A stretch of DNA of 64,000 nt from an uncultured Fodinibius sp. (GCA_913057775.1 CAJXOG010000001.1:372001-436000); one strand, 5' to 3'. Shown: positions 17,605 to 26,524, numbered from the stretch's first letter. The notes: generated from the letters alone by a model not told the origin. Numbers and translations: made by a program.

Positions 17605-19479
17605 TTAGTTGGAGAAAATATCATCAATAAGATGACCGTATTTATCCTCCACAATTCGGCGCTTGATCTTCAAAGTAGGTGTTAGCTCACCGGACTCAAC
17701 CGAAAATTCGTTAGGTACAATTCGGAAATCCCTTAATTTTTCGTGTGATGCCAGATCTTTGGAGTGGCTCCGCACTTCTTTATTGTAAATTTTCTGGATC
17801 TCATCCTTTTGGATCAGATCTTCGATAGAATCATATTCAATACCCTCCTCCTCGGCATGAGCTTCAAGCGCTTCAAAATCCGGTACTATTAAGGCTGCCA
17901 TATAGGGCTGACGCTCACCGACAACTACCAGCTGATCAATCCATTTGCTTGTTTTAAACAGGTCCTCAATCGGTCCGGGATAAATATTTTTACCACCGGC
18001 ATTTACTATCATATGCTTGATTCGATCAGTAATCTGCAGTTTCCCATCCACAAATTTACCCACATCACCGGTATGCAAATATCCGTCATCATCGATCATT
18101 TCGCGGGTCGCCTCTTCATTTTTCCAGTATCCCTCCATCACATTAGGACCCTTACATAGTATTTCGCCCTGCTCAGAATCGTGATCAGTCGGGTAATCCT
18201 CCCCGCTTATTTCAGCAATAATTTTACTATCCTCTAACCGCTGAATGGCTACTGTAACGCCAGGCAACACTTTACCGACCGTACCCATCTGCTCATCACC
18301 ATAAGTATTGCAGCACATAACGGGCGATGTTTCGGTTAGTCCGTAGCCCTCAATAATATGGAGCCCGGCTCCCATAAAGAAATGTCCAATTTCTGCGGGT
18401 AATGCGGCTCCGCCGGAAACAAAAAAGCGGATACGTCCACCGGTACGTTCTTTCAGCTTATCAAATACCAGCTTATCAGCCAGCTTTTTCTGCATCGAAA
18501 CCAATCCGCGCTGCCCATCGGCATATTTACGGCCCACTTTCTGTGCCCAGTTAAAAATTTTCTGTTTAACGGTACTGCCCTCTTCTACACTCTTGGAAAC
18601 AAGATTGTAGATCTTCTCAAAGAGTCGCGGCACGCTCATAATAATAGTGGGATGAGCCTCCGTCATATTTTTTGCCACCGTATCTACACTTTCGGCATAA
18701 TAAATCTCCGCTCCACCCGCCATCATTGCATAATATCCGGCCGTACGTTCAAACGAATGGCAAAGCGGCAAAAATGACAAGCAGCGATCCGTTTCCATAA
18801 TATCGATACGCTGGTGAGCGGCCTTAATATTACTTACAATATTGCGATGCGTAAGCATAGCACCTTTAGGTTTTCCCGTTGTACCTGAGGTATAAATAAG
18901 CGTAGCCAAATCTTCTGGTTCAATTGCTTTACTTCGCCGGTCTATTTCATCTTCCACCTTTGGCAACTCTTTTAATCCCTCACTCATTACCTCATCAAAA
19001 AGAGAAACGTAAGCATCGTCCAGGTAACTGGAAATATTGGGCTCATCAAAAGCAATAACACGATTTAAATCCTCACAATTATCAAACACTTCGTGCGCTT
19101 TCTTAAGCTGAATCCCCGTAGAAACAAAGAACATTTCTGCCTCAGAATTCTTTAAGATATACTCACACTGCTTGGGTGGCAGCGAGGTGTAAAGGGATAC
19201 ATTTATTGCCCCAATTAATTGCATAGCTAAATCCACAACGGCCCATTCGTAACGGTTTTCACTAAGAATAGCTACTCGATCTCCGGCCTCAATGCCATGC
19301 TTTATCATATAAGCCGCCAGCGAATGAGCGTCTTCAAAAACCTGATCCCACGTTATTGTTTCGTAGGGTTCATCCGTCTTGGGTTTACGAGCAAAAGCTG
19401 TTTTATCGGTCCCTTTATATTTTTTGAATAAATTTAGAAACAGATCTGTTAACGTTTCAAAAGCTACAACTGTGGGCAT
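17605..19479 (-). CDS. Long-chain fatty-acid-CoA ligase (AMP-binding)
   Basis: This adenylate-forming enzyme should activate fatty acids with ATP and CoA at the inner membrane, for beta-oxidation or lipid synthesis. The 624-aa protein carries the P-loop-like 'LIYTSGTTGKPKGAMLTH' near residue 193, 'GYGLTETSPVMCCN' near 375, 'YLHTGDVGKF' near 470 and 'ITDRIKHMIVNAGGKNIYPGPIED' near 485, which are motifs of the long FACL (FadD15/FAA1-like) branch. The C-terminal Lys block 'LTPTLKIKRRIVEDKYG' supplies the adenylation lysine. The AidB-like ACAD gene 7 kb away suits a fatty-acid degradation context but is not linked to it. Confidence 0.93.
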   Translation of the reverse strand: MPTVVAFETLTDLFLNLFKKYKGTDKTAFARKPKTDEPYETITWDQVFEDAHSLAAYMIKHGIEAGDRVAILSENRYEWAVVDLAMQLIGAINVSLYTSLPPKQCEYILKNSEAEMFFVSTGIQLKKAHEVFDNCEDLNRVIAFDEPNISSYLDDAYVSLFDEVMSEGLKELPKVEDEIDRRSKAIEPEDLATLIYTSGTTGKPKGAMLTHRNIVSNIKAAHQRIDIMETDRCLSFLPLCHSFERTAGYYAMMAGGAEIYYAESVDTVAKNMTEAHPTIIMSVPRLFEKIYNLVSKSVEEGSTVKQKIFNWAQKVGRKYADGQRGLVSMQKKLADKLVFDKLKERTGGRIRFFVSGGAALPAEIGHFFMGAGLHIIEGYGLTETSPVMCCNTYGDEQMGTVGKVLPGVTVAIQRLEDSKIIAEISGEDYPTDHDSEQGEILCKGPNVMEGYWKNEEATREMIDDDGYLHTGDVGKFVDGKLQITDRIKHMIVNAGGKNIYPGPIEDLFKTSKWIDQLVVVGERQPYMAALIVPDFEALEAHAEEEGIEYDSIEDLIQKDEIQKIYNKEVRSHSKDLASHEKLRDFRIVPNEFSVESGELTPTLKIKRRIVEDKYGHLIDDIFSN

Positions 19480-19661
19480 AAATCAAAAGTTAATTACTGT
19501 TAATCCACCGATCATAATCTATTTGTACTGCTCGAATATAACATTCTGAATCAAAAATTCATCAAATCCTAATATTTGAGATTGCTATCATTGGGTATAG
19601 ATACTGCAAATGAATTTTTTTAGGTATCCCAAATCCTTATATTAAAAGAAAAATTGATGTT

Positions 19662-20171
19662 ATGGCTCATCCGGCAAGTGAAGAAACAATTGATTTAGTT
19701 AAAGAAATTTTCAGCTCATATCTAAAGGAGCACAATCAGCGGCAAACACCCGAGCGCTTCATGGTCCTCGAAGAAATTTACCGGGCCGACGGTCACTTTG
19801 ATGCCGATGATATCTTCTTCAATATGAAAGAAGGCGGTACCCGAGTTTCCCGGGCAACGGTATATAATACTCTTGACCTTTTAGTAGAATGCGGATTAGT
19901 CCAGCGCCAGCAGTTTGGTGAAAATCAATACTATTATGAGCGTGCTTATGCTTACCAACAGCACGATCACATCATCTGTAAAAAATGCGGCACGGTCTTG
20001 GAGTTTTGCGATCCGCGTATTCAGGAGATCAAAACGATGATGGAGAAAATCCATAAGTTTAACATTACGGGGCATTCGCTCCACTTTTTTGGTACCTGCC
20101 AAGATACCGAAGCTTGCGAAAAGCGACAGCAAGAGCAAGTAGGTAAAAAGAAGTCAAAAGTTAACTCATAG
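19662..20171 (+). CDS. Fur-family metal-responsive transcriptional regulator
   Basis: The 169-aa protein is a Fur/PerR/Zur-type repressor. A winged-helix domain covers residues 10-95 ('RQTPERFMVLEEIYRADGHFDADDIFFNM', 'RVSRATVYNTLDLLVECGLV'). The dimerisation domain has 'YQQHDHIICKKCGTVLEFCDP', containing the metal-binding HDH and the structural-zinc CxxC. A second Cys pair, CQDTEAC, lies near the end. The sequence does not show whether it senses Fe, Zn or peroxide. It is divergent from the acyl-CoA synthetase gene across 182 bp, in which I found no convincing Fur box. The tail 'GKKKSKVNS' is basic. Confidence 0.9.
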   Translation: MAHPASEETIDLVKEIFSSYLKEHNQRQTPERFMVLEEIYRADGHFDADDIFFNMKEGGTRVSRATVYNTLDLLVECGLVQRQQFGENQYYYERAYAYQQHDHIICKKCGTVLEFCDPRIQEIKTMMEKIHKFNITGHSLHFFGTCQDTEACEKRQQEQVGKKKSKVNS

Positions 20172-20194
20172 ACGCGTACGACCTTACTTCTTGA

Positions 20195-20686
20195 TTGATG
20201 ATTACCCGTGCCAAGCCTGCACATCTCAAAGACATAAATGACATCTACAATCAGGCAGTAGCAGATGGATTACGTACGGCTCACACTCAGCCGGTTTCTC
20301 TAAAACAGCGCAGACAATGGCTCCAAAATCATCCCAAGAATACCCACCCTGTTTTTGTTTATCTGGATGATGATACCGTACTTGGCTGGCTTTCTGTCTC
20401 ACCTTACCGCTCTGACCGGCAAGCATTGAATGAAGTTGTTGAAATAAGCTACTATGTAGATTATGATCATCATGGAAAAGGGGTAGCTACAGATCTGATG
20501 AATCATGGCCTTGAATTTTGCAGAATCAACAGCTACCGAATTGCCGTTGCCATTTTAATTAGTGGAAATAAATCCAGTATTGCTCTCCTCGAAAAGTTTG
20601 ATTTTACCGAGGGTGGACGTATTCCGGATGCTCTCCATTTCGATGGTGAGTATCGAGATCATCTTTACATGTATAAAAAGCTGTAA
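20195..20686 (+). CDS. GNAT-family N-acetyltransferase (phosphinothricin acetyltransferase-like)
   Basis: The 163-aa protein has a single GNAT fold. The acetyl-CoA-binding motif A is 'YYVDYDHHGKGVATDLMNHGLEF' near residues 88-110, and motif B-like 'VAILISGNKSSIALLEKFDFTEGGRI' follows. The 'DINDIYNQAVADGLRTAH' start and the 'YYVDYDHHGKG' wording fit the PAT/YncA-like subgroup that acetylates small amines. The true substrate is not predictable. Two Met codons open the ORF, and the second is equally possible as the start. It lies 23 bp after the Fur-family gene and may be cotranscribed with it. Confidence 0.85.
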   Translation: MMITRAKPAHLKDINDIYNQAVADGLRTAHTQPVSLKQRRQWLQNHPKNTHPVFVYLDDDTVLGWLSVSPYRSDRQALNEVVEISYYVDYDHHGKGVATDLMNHGLEFCRINSYRIAVAILISGNKSSIALLEKFDFTEGGRIPDALHFDGEYRDHLYMYKKL

Positions 20687-20851
20687 GTTTTGATCTCCTT
20701 CCTTAAAGAATGACAGATAAGAATCCCTGAAAATAGATCCGTTTGTCAGATCAAAAAATTATTTCTTTTATATTTGAAAACGTCGTAATATCATATTTGT
20801 GGGAGGTATTATAAGTCCTGCATTAACCTATAATAAACTGGTATTAGACGA

Positions 20852-21115
20852 ATGAATATTTACGTAGGAAACCTTTCCTTTAAGGTTTCAGATCAAGAAT
20901 TAATGGAAGTATTTGAAGAATTTGGTGATGTAACTTCTGCCAAGGTAATCAAGGACCGGGAAACCGGTCGCTCAAAAGGATTTGGTTTCGTAGAAATGGA
21001 AAATGATGACGAAGCCCAAACTGCTATCGATGAGCTTGATAGTTCCGAAATCAATGGCCGTACTGTTAAGGTGAACAAAGCGCGTCCCAAAGAAAAAGCC
21101 GGCAATCGACGATAA
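20852..21115 (+). CDS. Small RRM RNA-binding protein
   Basis: The 87-aa protein is a single RNA-recognition motif: RNP2 'NIYVGNLSF' at residues 2-10, RNP1 'KGFGFVEM' near 43-50, and a short basic tail 'ARPKEKAGNRR'. Such glycine-poor RRM proteins in Bacteroidota and cyanobacteria bind RNA and are often cold-induced. The spacer before it is 165 bp and includes CATATTTG (one mismatch to TAnnTTTG) about 50 nt before the ATG, so a leader of roughly 45 nt is possible. A strong terminator follows the gene, so it appears monocistronic. Confidence 0.93.
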   Translation: MNIYVGNLSFKVSDQELMEVFEEFGDVTSAKVIKDRETGRSKGFGFVEMENDDEAQTAIDELDSSEINGRTVKVNKARPKEKAGNRR

Positions 21116-21137
21116 GTTTTACTTTTTGATTCATTAG

Positions 21138-21168
21138 AAAGCCCCGGAATTCTTTCCGGGGCTTTTTT
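21138..21168 (+). terminator. Rho-independent terminator after the RRM gene
   Basis: GCCCCGGAA-TTCT-TTCCGGGGC is a perfect 9-bp GC-rich stem with a 4-nt loop, followed by TTTTTT. The A run before the stem makes it usable in the reverse direction too. It lies 23 bp after the RRM stop. Confidence 0.95.
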
Positions 21169-21206
21169 GCTTGGTTTGTATTTTTCTATCGACAAGAAAC
21201 TTTATA

Positions 21207-21250
21207 TTGACACTTGGTATCTGTATGTTATATCATTATATAATGATATA
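21207..21250 (+). promoter_or_regulatory. Promoter and 22-bp palindromic operator of the metal-efflux unit
   Basis: TATATCATTATATAATGATATA (21229-21250) is a perfect 22-bp palindrome ending 10 nt before the regulator's ATG. SmtB/ArsR repressors bind AT-rich dyads of this kind, so it is very likely the autoregulatory operator. TTGACA at 21207-21212 is followed after 18 nt by TATCAT (21231), which lies inside the palindrome. A repressor there would block polymerase directly. The sigma-70-like hexamers are unusual for a genome that otherwise shows TAnnTTTG boxes. Confidence 0.78.
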
Positions 21251-21260
21251 TTAATAGATT

Positions 21261-21626
21261 ATGGATACTGAGCAATTATTGCCCGATGAACAAGCCATTC
21301 GCATTAAAGCAAAATTGTTTCGCGGTTTTGCAGACCCCTCCAGGTTGATGCTCATTGAGGTGCTTCGCAACGGAAAGAAAAGTGTGGGAGAATTGGTAGA
21401 AATCACCGGACTTTCTCAACCAAATGTTTCTAATCACTTGCGTTGTCTTGCTGACTGCGACTTGGTTAAAAAAGAACGAGACGGGCGTTATATCTACTAT
21501 AGACTTAGTGATATGCGTATAACAACGATCCTGCAAAAATCTGAACAGCTTCTCTCAGAAGTTGCAAAAGGGGTGTACGATTGCACGCGATATGAATCAG
21601 CAAAAGAATTAGAAAATAATGAGTAA
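21261..21626 (+). CDS. ArsR/SmtB-family metal-sensing repressor
   Basis: The 121-aa winged-helix protein has the ArsR core 'LFRGFADPSRLMLIEVLRNGKKSVGELVEITGLSQPNVSNHLRCLADCDLVKKERDGRYIYYRL'. A Cys in the recognition-helix region ('LRCLADCDLV') resembles the CVC/ELCV-type sites of the family, and a C-terminal Cys ('GVYDCTRYES') could complete a metal site. The predicted role is to repress its own gene and the efflux ATPase until Zn, Cd or Pb is present. It overlaps the ATPase gene by 8 bp and lies directly after a 22-bp palindrome. Confidence 0.93.
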   Translation: MDTEQLLPDEQAIRIKAKLFRGFADPSRLMLIEVLRNGKKSVGELVEITGLSQPNVSNHLRCLADCDLVKKERDGRYIYYRLSDMRITTILQKSEQLLSEVAKGVYDCTRYESAKELENNE

Positions 21627-23715
21627 GAAAGAAGTTCAACTCACGGTTAAAGGCATGGATTGCTCGGGCTGTGCCAAAAATGTAAAAAGTGCGCTCGAAC
21701 AACTTGAGGATGTAGAGTCTGCAGAAGTCTTTCTTTCAGCTGAAAAAGCTAAAATTCAAACAAAAACCGATCATCCTGACCTCCAGACCTTTAAAAAAGC
21801 TATACATGACATTGGCTATCATATCCCTGAAAAAGAAAATACTAAACAGGCCTCCGGCGAAATTTCGCTCAAAGAAAAAGCCCAAAAATCTTTCCGACTA
21901 TTCGGACTAGTTTTCGGGGCGATCCTGCTGGTTGTTATAGCCGGGGAATGGCTGGGACTTTTTCAGGCCTTAACACAGTGGGTCCCCTTCTGGGCAGGGG
22001 CCGCTCTCGTACTTTTAATGGGATATCCTGTATTTAAACAGGTTATCGTGGCTGCTAAAAAAGGATTGGTAACCCCACATGCTTTGATGGCTCTGGGATC
22101 ACTTACAGCTTTGGCAGCCGGGGAATGGGTTACAGCCGGCATTGTCGTATTTTTTATGCGTACCGGTGATTACATTGAAAACTATACCACCGAAAAAGCC
22201 CGGGATTCACTTCGTTCACTAACAAAGCTTGCCCCCCAAACAGCTACCGTTGTTCGAGATGGCTCCGAAAAAGAAATTCCCATCGATCAGGTAAAAAAAG
22301 GAGACCATATTTTAGTGCGTCCGGGGGGTAAAGTACCTGTAGATGGAACGGTAATTGACGGACAAGCCACCATCGACGAATCTCCCATTACCGGTGAATC
22401 AATGCCCGTCGAAAAAACGGAAGGATCCAGTGTTTTTGCATCCACCATAGCGCAGGGCGGATTTCTCACCTTACGAGCTGAAGCGATTGGAAGTGATACC
22501 ACTTTTGGTAAAATAATCAATATGGTGGAAGAGGCCGAATCAAAAAAAGGGGCTGTACAGCGTTACGCTGATAAATTCTCGGCCTGGTATCTGTCAGTAG
22601 TGACATTTATTGCCATATTAACTTACCTCATCAGCGGGGATCTTATGGCAACTGTTGCCGTTATGGTAGTGGCCTGTGCCTGCGCATTTGCTCTTGCTAC
22701 GCCCGTTGCCCTGTTGGCTTCGGTGGGATCCAATGCCAAACGCGGAGTACTCATTAAAGGTGGAAAATATATCGAAGCTCTTGCCCGGGCCGATATTTTA
22801 TTGATTGATAAAACTGGGACTCTCACTTTTGGCCGACCTGAAATATCAGAAATTATTCCACTTAACGGAATTACCGAGGGAGAATTACTCATCATGGCAG
22901 CCAGTGCTGAGCAATACTCTGATCACCCCATCGGCAAAGCCGTTGTTGAGGCTGCTCAGAAACGTCATCTGAATCTACAAAAACCCGATAACTTTAAAGA
23001 AATAACGTCAAGCGGAGTCCGTGCTATTTTTAAAGATTATACCGTGACTGTTGGTAATGAACGCTTACTTGAAAATGGCAAGCAAGATATCCATCCCACA
23101 GTAAACAAGATTAAAGAAGAAGGCAAAACAGCTATTATCGTACAAAAAGATGGGCTACCCATTGGAGTGCTTGCTGCCCAAGACACGGAACGTTCTGAGG
23201 CAGGTATTGCTCTTACCAATCTTCGAGAACAACATTCGTTTGGTGCTGTTGAGTTATTAACTGGAGATAATACCACAACCGCCCGCCATTTAGCAAATAA
23301 ATTAAATATCGATTTCAGAGCCGAATTATTACCTGAAGACAAAATTGATATTGTAAAAGAATATCAATCGAAGGGTCAAACGGTGGTGATGATCGGTGAT
23401 GGCGTCAATGATGCCCCTGCCCTTGCTCAAGCGGACGTAGGAATTGCCATGGGCACCACCGGTACCGATGTAGCAATTGAAACGGCTGATGTAACACTAA
23501 TGCGTGATGATTGGAACTTGGTGCCCCAGCTCTTTACATCCGCTGACAATACAATGAACATTATAAAGTGGAATTTCGGATTTACGACCGCTTATAATTT
23601 AGTGGGACTTTCACTCGCGGCGTTCGGCATTCTCCCTCCTGTTTTAGCCGCAGCGGCTCAGTCACTGCCGGATGTCGGGATATTGCTTAATTCATCACGA
23701 CTATTAACAAAATAA
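21619..23715 (+). CDS. P1B-type heavy-metal ATPase (ZntA/CadA-like) with CAC in place of CPC
   Basis: The 698-aa membrane pump should export divalent soft metals. An N-terminal HMA domain has 'GMDCSGCAKNVKSAL' (residues 13-27). Also present are 'ITGESMPVEK' in the actuator, 'LLIDKTGTLTFG' with the phosphorylated Asp near 395, 'YSDHPIGKAVV' with the class HP motif, and 'MIGDGVNDAPALAQADVGIAMG'. 'LPDVGILLNSSRLL' near the end has the Asp typical of the Zn/Cd/Pb group (P1B-2). The membrane metal site, normally CPC, reads C-A-C here ('VVACACAFALATPVALLASVG'), with codons TGT GCC TGC. It forms an operon with the ArsR regulator. Confidence 0.94.
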   Translation: MSKKEVQLTVKGMDCSGCAKNVKSALEQLEDVESAEVFLSAEKAKIQTKTDHPDLQTFKKAIHDIGYHIPEKENTKQASGEISLKEKAQKSFRLFGLVFGAILLVVIAGEWLGLFQALTQWVPFWAGAALVLLMGYPVFKQVIVAAKKGLVTPHALMALGSLTALAAGEWVTAGIVVFFMRTGDYIENYTTEKARDSLRSLTKLAPQTATVVRDGSEKEIPIDQVKKGDHILVRPGGKVPVDGTVIDGQATIDESPITGESMPVEKTEGSSVFASTIAQGGFLTLRAEAIGSDTTFGKIINMVEEAESKKGAVQRYADKFSAWYLSVVTFIAILTYLISGDLMATVAVMVVACACAFALATPVALLASVGSNAKRGVLIKGGKYIEALARADILLIDKTGTLTFGRPEISEIIPLNGITEGELLIMAASAEQYSDHPIGKAVVEAAQKRHLNLQKPDNFKEITSSGVRAIFKDYTVTVGNERLLENGKQDIHPTVNKIKEEGKTAIIVQKDGLPIGVLAAQDTERSEAGIALTNLREQHSFGAVELLTGDNTTTARHLANKLNIDFRAELLPEDKIDIVKEYQSKGQTVVMIGDGVNDAPALAQADVGIAMGTTGTDVAIETADVTLMRDDWNLVPQLFTSADNTMNIIKWNFGFTTAYNLVGLSLAAFGILPPVLAAAAQSLPDVGILLNSSRLLTK

Positions 23716-23721
23716 GCTACC

Positions 23722-24336
23722 TTGGCCGACTCAACCATTAATCGCTACAATCGTGAGGCAAAAAAGTATGAGCAAAAATGGCATAAATATCTTGACCACA
23801 CGCACCGAATGCTGCTCAAACATATCGAACTTACCCCATCAGATGTCGTCTTAGATCCTAGCGGCGGTACGGGGTTACTTGCTAAAAAACTTATCGCCCA
23901 AAATTATTCTTTCGAACAGTTGGTAATTAATGACCCGTCCGATGAAATGCTTGCAATTGCCCGCCAGCGGCTGTCCGACAAGCCCTCAATTAGCTTTAAA
24001 AATAAGAAGGTTCAAGATCTCTCATATCCGAAGAATTATTTTACCAAAATTATCTGCCTGAATTCTTTTCATTTCTATGAAAAACAGGATCAGGTTTTGA
24101 GTCAGTTTTACAAACTCCTAAAACCGGCCGGGAAACTCTATATTCTTGATTGGAATCGAGAAGGATTCTTCAGGATTATCAATTCGCTAATACGATGGTC
24201 AAGCTCTGAATATATAAATACTCGTTCGCTTCGTGAGCTACAGCAGATGATGTCCGAAAATACATTTAATATTCAAACCTCTCACCGCTGGAACTGGCGG
24301 TACTGGAAGCTCATGTTTGTAGAAGGCGCTAAATAA
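23722..24336 (+). CDS. SAM-dependent class I methyltransferase
   Basis: The 204-aa protein has a Rossmann methyltransferase core: motif I 'VVLDPSGGTGLLAKKLI' near residue 42, an acidic strand end 'LVINDPSDEMLAIARQRL', and the post-II block 'FTKIICLNSFHFYE'. The layout is UbiE/Methyltransf_11-like; the substrate is unknown. The start is TTG at 23722, 6 bp after the ATPase stop, which suggests read-through from the metal-efflux operon. Motif I has Pro-Ser where Gly-x is more common. A role in metal resistance is possible but only inferred from position. Confidence 0.82.
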   Translation: MADSTINRYNREAKKYEQKWHKYLDHTHRMLLKHIELTPSDVVLDPSGGTGLLAKKLIAQNYSFEQLVINDPSDEMLAIARQRLSDKPSISFKNKKVQDLSYPKNYFTKIICLNSFHFYEKQDQVLSQFYKLLKPAGKLYILDWNREGFFRIINSLIRWSSSEYINTRSLRELQQMMSENTFNIQTSHRWNWRYWKLMFVEGAK

Positions 24337-24408
24337 AGAACAACTTGGTTCTGTTAAAATCGACCAATATCTTAAGCGAAAATTTGAACTTCAATTATTC
24401 AAACAACG

Positions 24409-25287
24409 ATGAAAACCTGCGCCTTTCTTTCTATGGATAACCTCGATGATTTTGAAGTATATGATCATCTTCTTTTCGAACCACTCAAAGAGCTGGGGTG
24501 GCATACTGAGGAGGTTTCCTGGCGTAGCGATGATGTAGATTGGGATAGTTATGATGCTGTCATTATTCGCAGTCCGTGGGATTATCAAAAAGAGCCCAAG
24601 GCTTTTTTAGATGTACTTGCTGAGATCGAACAGTCGGATGCCCTGCTCGAAAATAGTCTTGAAATCGTTAAATGGAATATTGATAAAACCTATCTCCGTG
24701 ATCTGGAATCCCGCGGCATTGAGATCGTCCCAAGCCAATGGTATCAAACCTTTAACTCAGATCTGTTTCCTTCTGTTTTTACGGACCTGGAATCCGAAGA
24801 GATCGTAATAAAACCTACTATCAGTGCCGGAGCGGATGATACTTTTCGTATTCACAAATCGAACTATGGCATTTTTGTTGATGATCTAGAATCCGTTTTC
24901 AAAGATCGTCCTTTTTTAGTGCAGCCCTTTATGGATAATATTACTATTGAAGGCGAATTTTCGGTCTTCTTTTTTGGAGATACCTATAGCCACACCATCC
25001 TCAAGACTCCCAAAACCAATGACTTTCGTGTGCAGGAAGAACACGGTGGCAAGTTAACACCGGTTGAACCGGAAGAAGATCTGTTGGAAGTTGCCCGCAA
25101 AATGCGTGATATGATTCAACCCGAGCCGCTCTATACACGTGCGGATTACGTCCGAACAGCAAAAAACACCTTTGCACTGATAGAACTCGAACTCATCGAG
25201 CCATCCCTCTACTTTAACATGGATCCAGAATCACCCAAACGATTTGCAAAAGTTTTTGACGAATGGATGAAAAAGAAATCAAACTAA
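24409..25287 (+). CDS. ATP-grasp domain protein (DcsG/RimK-like)
   Basis: The 292-aa protein shows an N-terminal pre-ATP-grasp domain with 'DSYDAVIIRSPWDYQKEPKAF'. This wording is typical of ATP-grasp proteins related to the cycloserine-synthesis enzyme DcsG and to glutathione synthetase. Nucleotide-binding segments follow: 'EIVIKPTISAGADDTFRI' near residue 140, 'FLVQPFMDNITIEGEFSVFFF' near 170 and 'FALIELELIEPSLYF' near 265, with the Mg-binding acidic residues. It probably ligates a carboxylate to an amine using ATP; the substrate is unknown. It is 72 bp after the methyltransferase gene and before a hairpin shared with dnaJ. Confidence 0.78.
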   Translation: MKTCAFLSMDNLDDFEVYDHLLFEPLKELGWHTEEVSWRSDDVDWDSYDAVIIRSPWDYQKEPKAFLDVLAEIEQSDALLENSLEIVKWNIDKTYLRDLESRGIEIVPSQWYQTFNSDLFPSVFTDLESEEIVIKPTISAGADDTFRIHKSNYGIFVDDLESVFKDRPFLVQPFMDNITIEGEFSVFFFGDTYSHTILKTPKTNDFRVQEEHGGKLTPVEPEEDLLEVARKMRDMIQPEPLYTRADYVRTAKNTFALIELELIEPSLYFNMDPESPKRFAKVFDEWMKKKSN

Positions 25288-25296
25288 AATAAAATA

Positions 25297-25332
25297 GCAG
25301 TAGCATGGCATACCGCGCTACTGCCATCAGTT
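25297..25332. terminator. Bidirectional hairpin between the ATP-grasp gene and dnaJ
   Basis: GCAGTAGC (25297-25304) and GCTACTGC (25317-25324) form a perfect 8-bp stem with a 12-nt loop. On the plus strand it is followed after 6 nt by TTTTT; on the minus strand it is followed by TATTTTATTTTAG. It sits between two convergent genes and probably stops transcription from both sides. Confidence 0.65.
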
Positions 25333-25350
25333 TTTACATCGGCCTTAAAA

Positions 25351-26496
25351 CTATGTAAACACATCTTTTATCTTAGAAAAGAATCCTTTGCCATCATCTT
25401 CTCTGTTTGATGCTTTAAAATGGTCATTGCCTCTTAGCGCTTCTACGTGCTCACGCTCTTCATCGGAAAGATCTTTTGGAATGTAAACATTCACTCTCAC
25501 ATATTGATCCCCAATACCTGAGCGGTTAAGTCCGTGAATGCCTTTTTCACTCATACGCAACAACTTGCCCGGCTGAATACCCGGTTCAATATTAATTTTC
25601 GCTTTGCCTTTAAGCGTCGGCACCTGCACTTCGGTCCCCAGAACAGCGTCGGGCACACTCAGCACCAGATCGTAATAAATGTCATTGCCGTCGCGCTCAA
25701 AATGCTCGTGCTCTTTCTCCTCGATTAATACAACCAATGATCCTGCTTCACCACCGCGTTTACCGGCATTCCCTTTGCCGCGCAGGGTTATATAATTGCC
25801 TTCAGATACGCCTGATGGAACATTTACCTTCACGGTTTTTTCACCTCGATAGCGCCCTTCGCCATGACATTTTGAGCATTTATTGCGGATAATACGACCT
25901 TCGCCACGGCATTCGGGGCACGGTTGTACATTTACCATTTGGCCGAGCATTGTTTTGCGAACCTGGCGCACTTCCCCGGTTCCATTACAGGTACCACACA
26001 TTTCAAAATCTTCTTCCGATTCTGCACCGGTACCATTACACTCATCACATTTGATCTGCTTTTTGACCTTTAACTTCTTCTCAGTGCCAAAAGCAATCTC
26101 TTCAAGCGACAACTCGATGCGCAATTTCATATCCGAACCGGGCTGTCCCGATGAACGACGTCCGCGCGAACGACTGCGACCGCCACCAAAGTCACCACCA
26201 AAAATATCGCTGAAGCGACTAAAAATATCCTCAAAGCCAATATCCTCGAAACCGGCAGCACCGCCACCACCGTTTACACCGCGATGGCCAAATTGATCGT
26301 ACCGCTGACGTTTTTGTTCATCCCCCAATACTTCATAGGCTTCCGAGGCTTCCTTGAATTTCCGTTCTGCTTCCGGATCATCAGAGTTACGATCCGGATG
26401 AAATTTCATCGCTTTCTTGCGGTAGGCCTTTTTAATTTCATCCTCAGATGCATTTTTGCTTACGCCGAGTACGTCGTAATAGTCTAATTTAGACAT
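25351..26496 (-). CDS. dnaJ: Chaperone DnaJ
   Basis: This Hsp40 co-chaperone delivers clients to DnaK and stimulates its ATPase. The 381-aa protein has the J domain with '[11 protein letters not shown]' (HPD) near residue 33 and a Gly/Phe-rich linker '[17 protein letters not shown]'. Four zinc-finger repeats follow ('CDECNGTG', 'CGTCNGTG', 'CPECRGEG', 'CSKCHGEG'), then the C-terminal substrate-binding domains. It starts 28 bp after grpE on the minus strand; dnaK and hrcA are not in this window. Confidence 0.98.
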   Translation of the reverse strand: MSKLDYYDVLGVSKNASEDEIKKAYRKKAMKFHPDRNSDDPEAERKFKEASEAYEVLGDEQKRQRYDQFGHRGVNGGGGAAGFEDIGFEDIFSRFSDIFGGDFGGGRSRSRGRRSSGQPGSDMKLRIELSLEEIAFGTEKKLKVKKQIKCDECNGTGAESEEDFEMCGTCNGTGEVRQVRKTMLGQMVNVQPCPECRGEGRIIRNKCSKCHGEGRYRGEKTVKVNVPSGVSEGNYITLRGKGNAGKRGGEAGSLVVLIEEKEHEHFERDGNDIYYDLVLSVPDAVLGTEVQVPTLKGKAKINIEPGIQPGKLLRMSEKGIHGLNRSGIGDQYVRVNVYIPKDLSDEEREHVEALRGNDHFKASNREDDGKGFFSKIKDVFT

Positions 26497-26524
26497 GTAT
26501 TGAACTAACTAACTTTTATAAATT

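Noticed and set aside
19480-19661. Fur box in the spacer before the Fur-family gene
   Set aside because: Only weak AT-rich similarity (GCTATCATTGGG); no 19-bp dyad.
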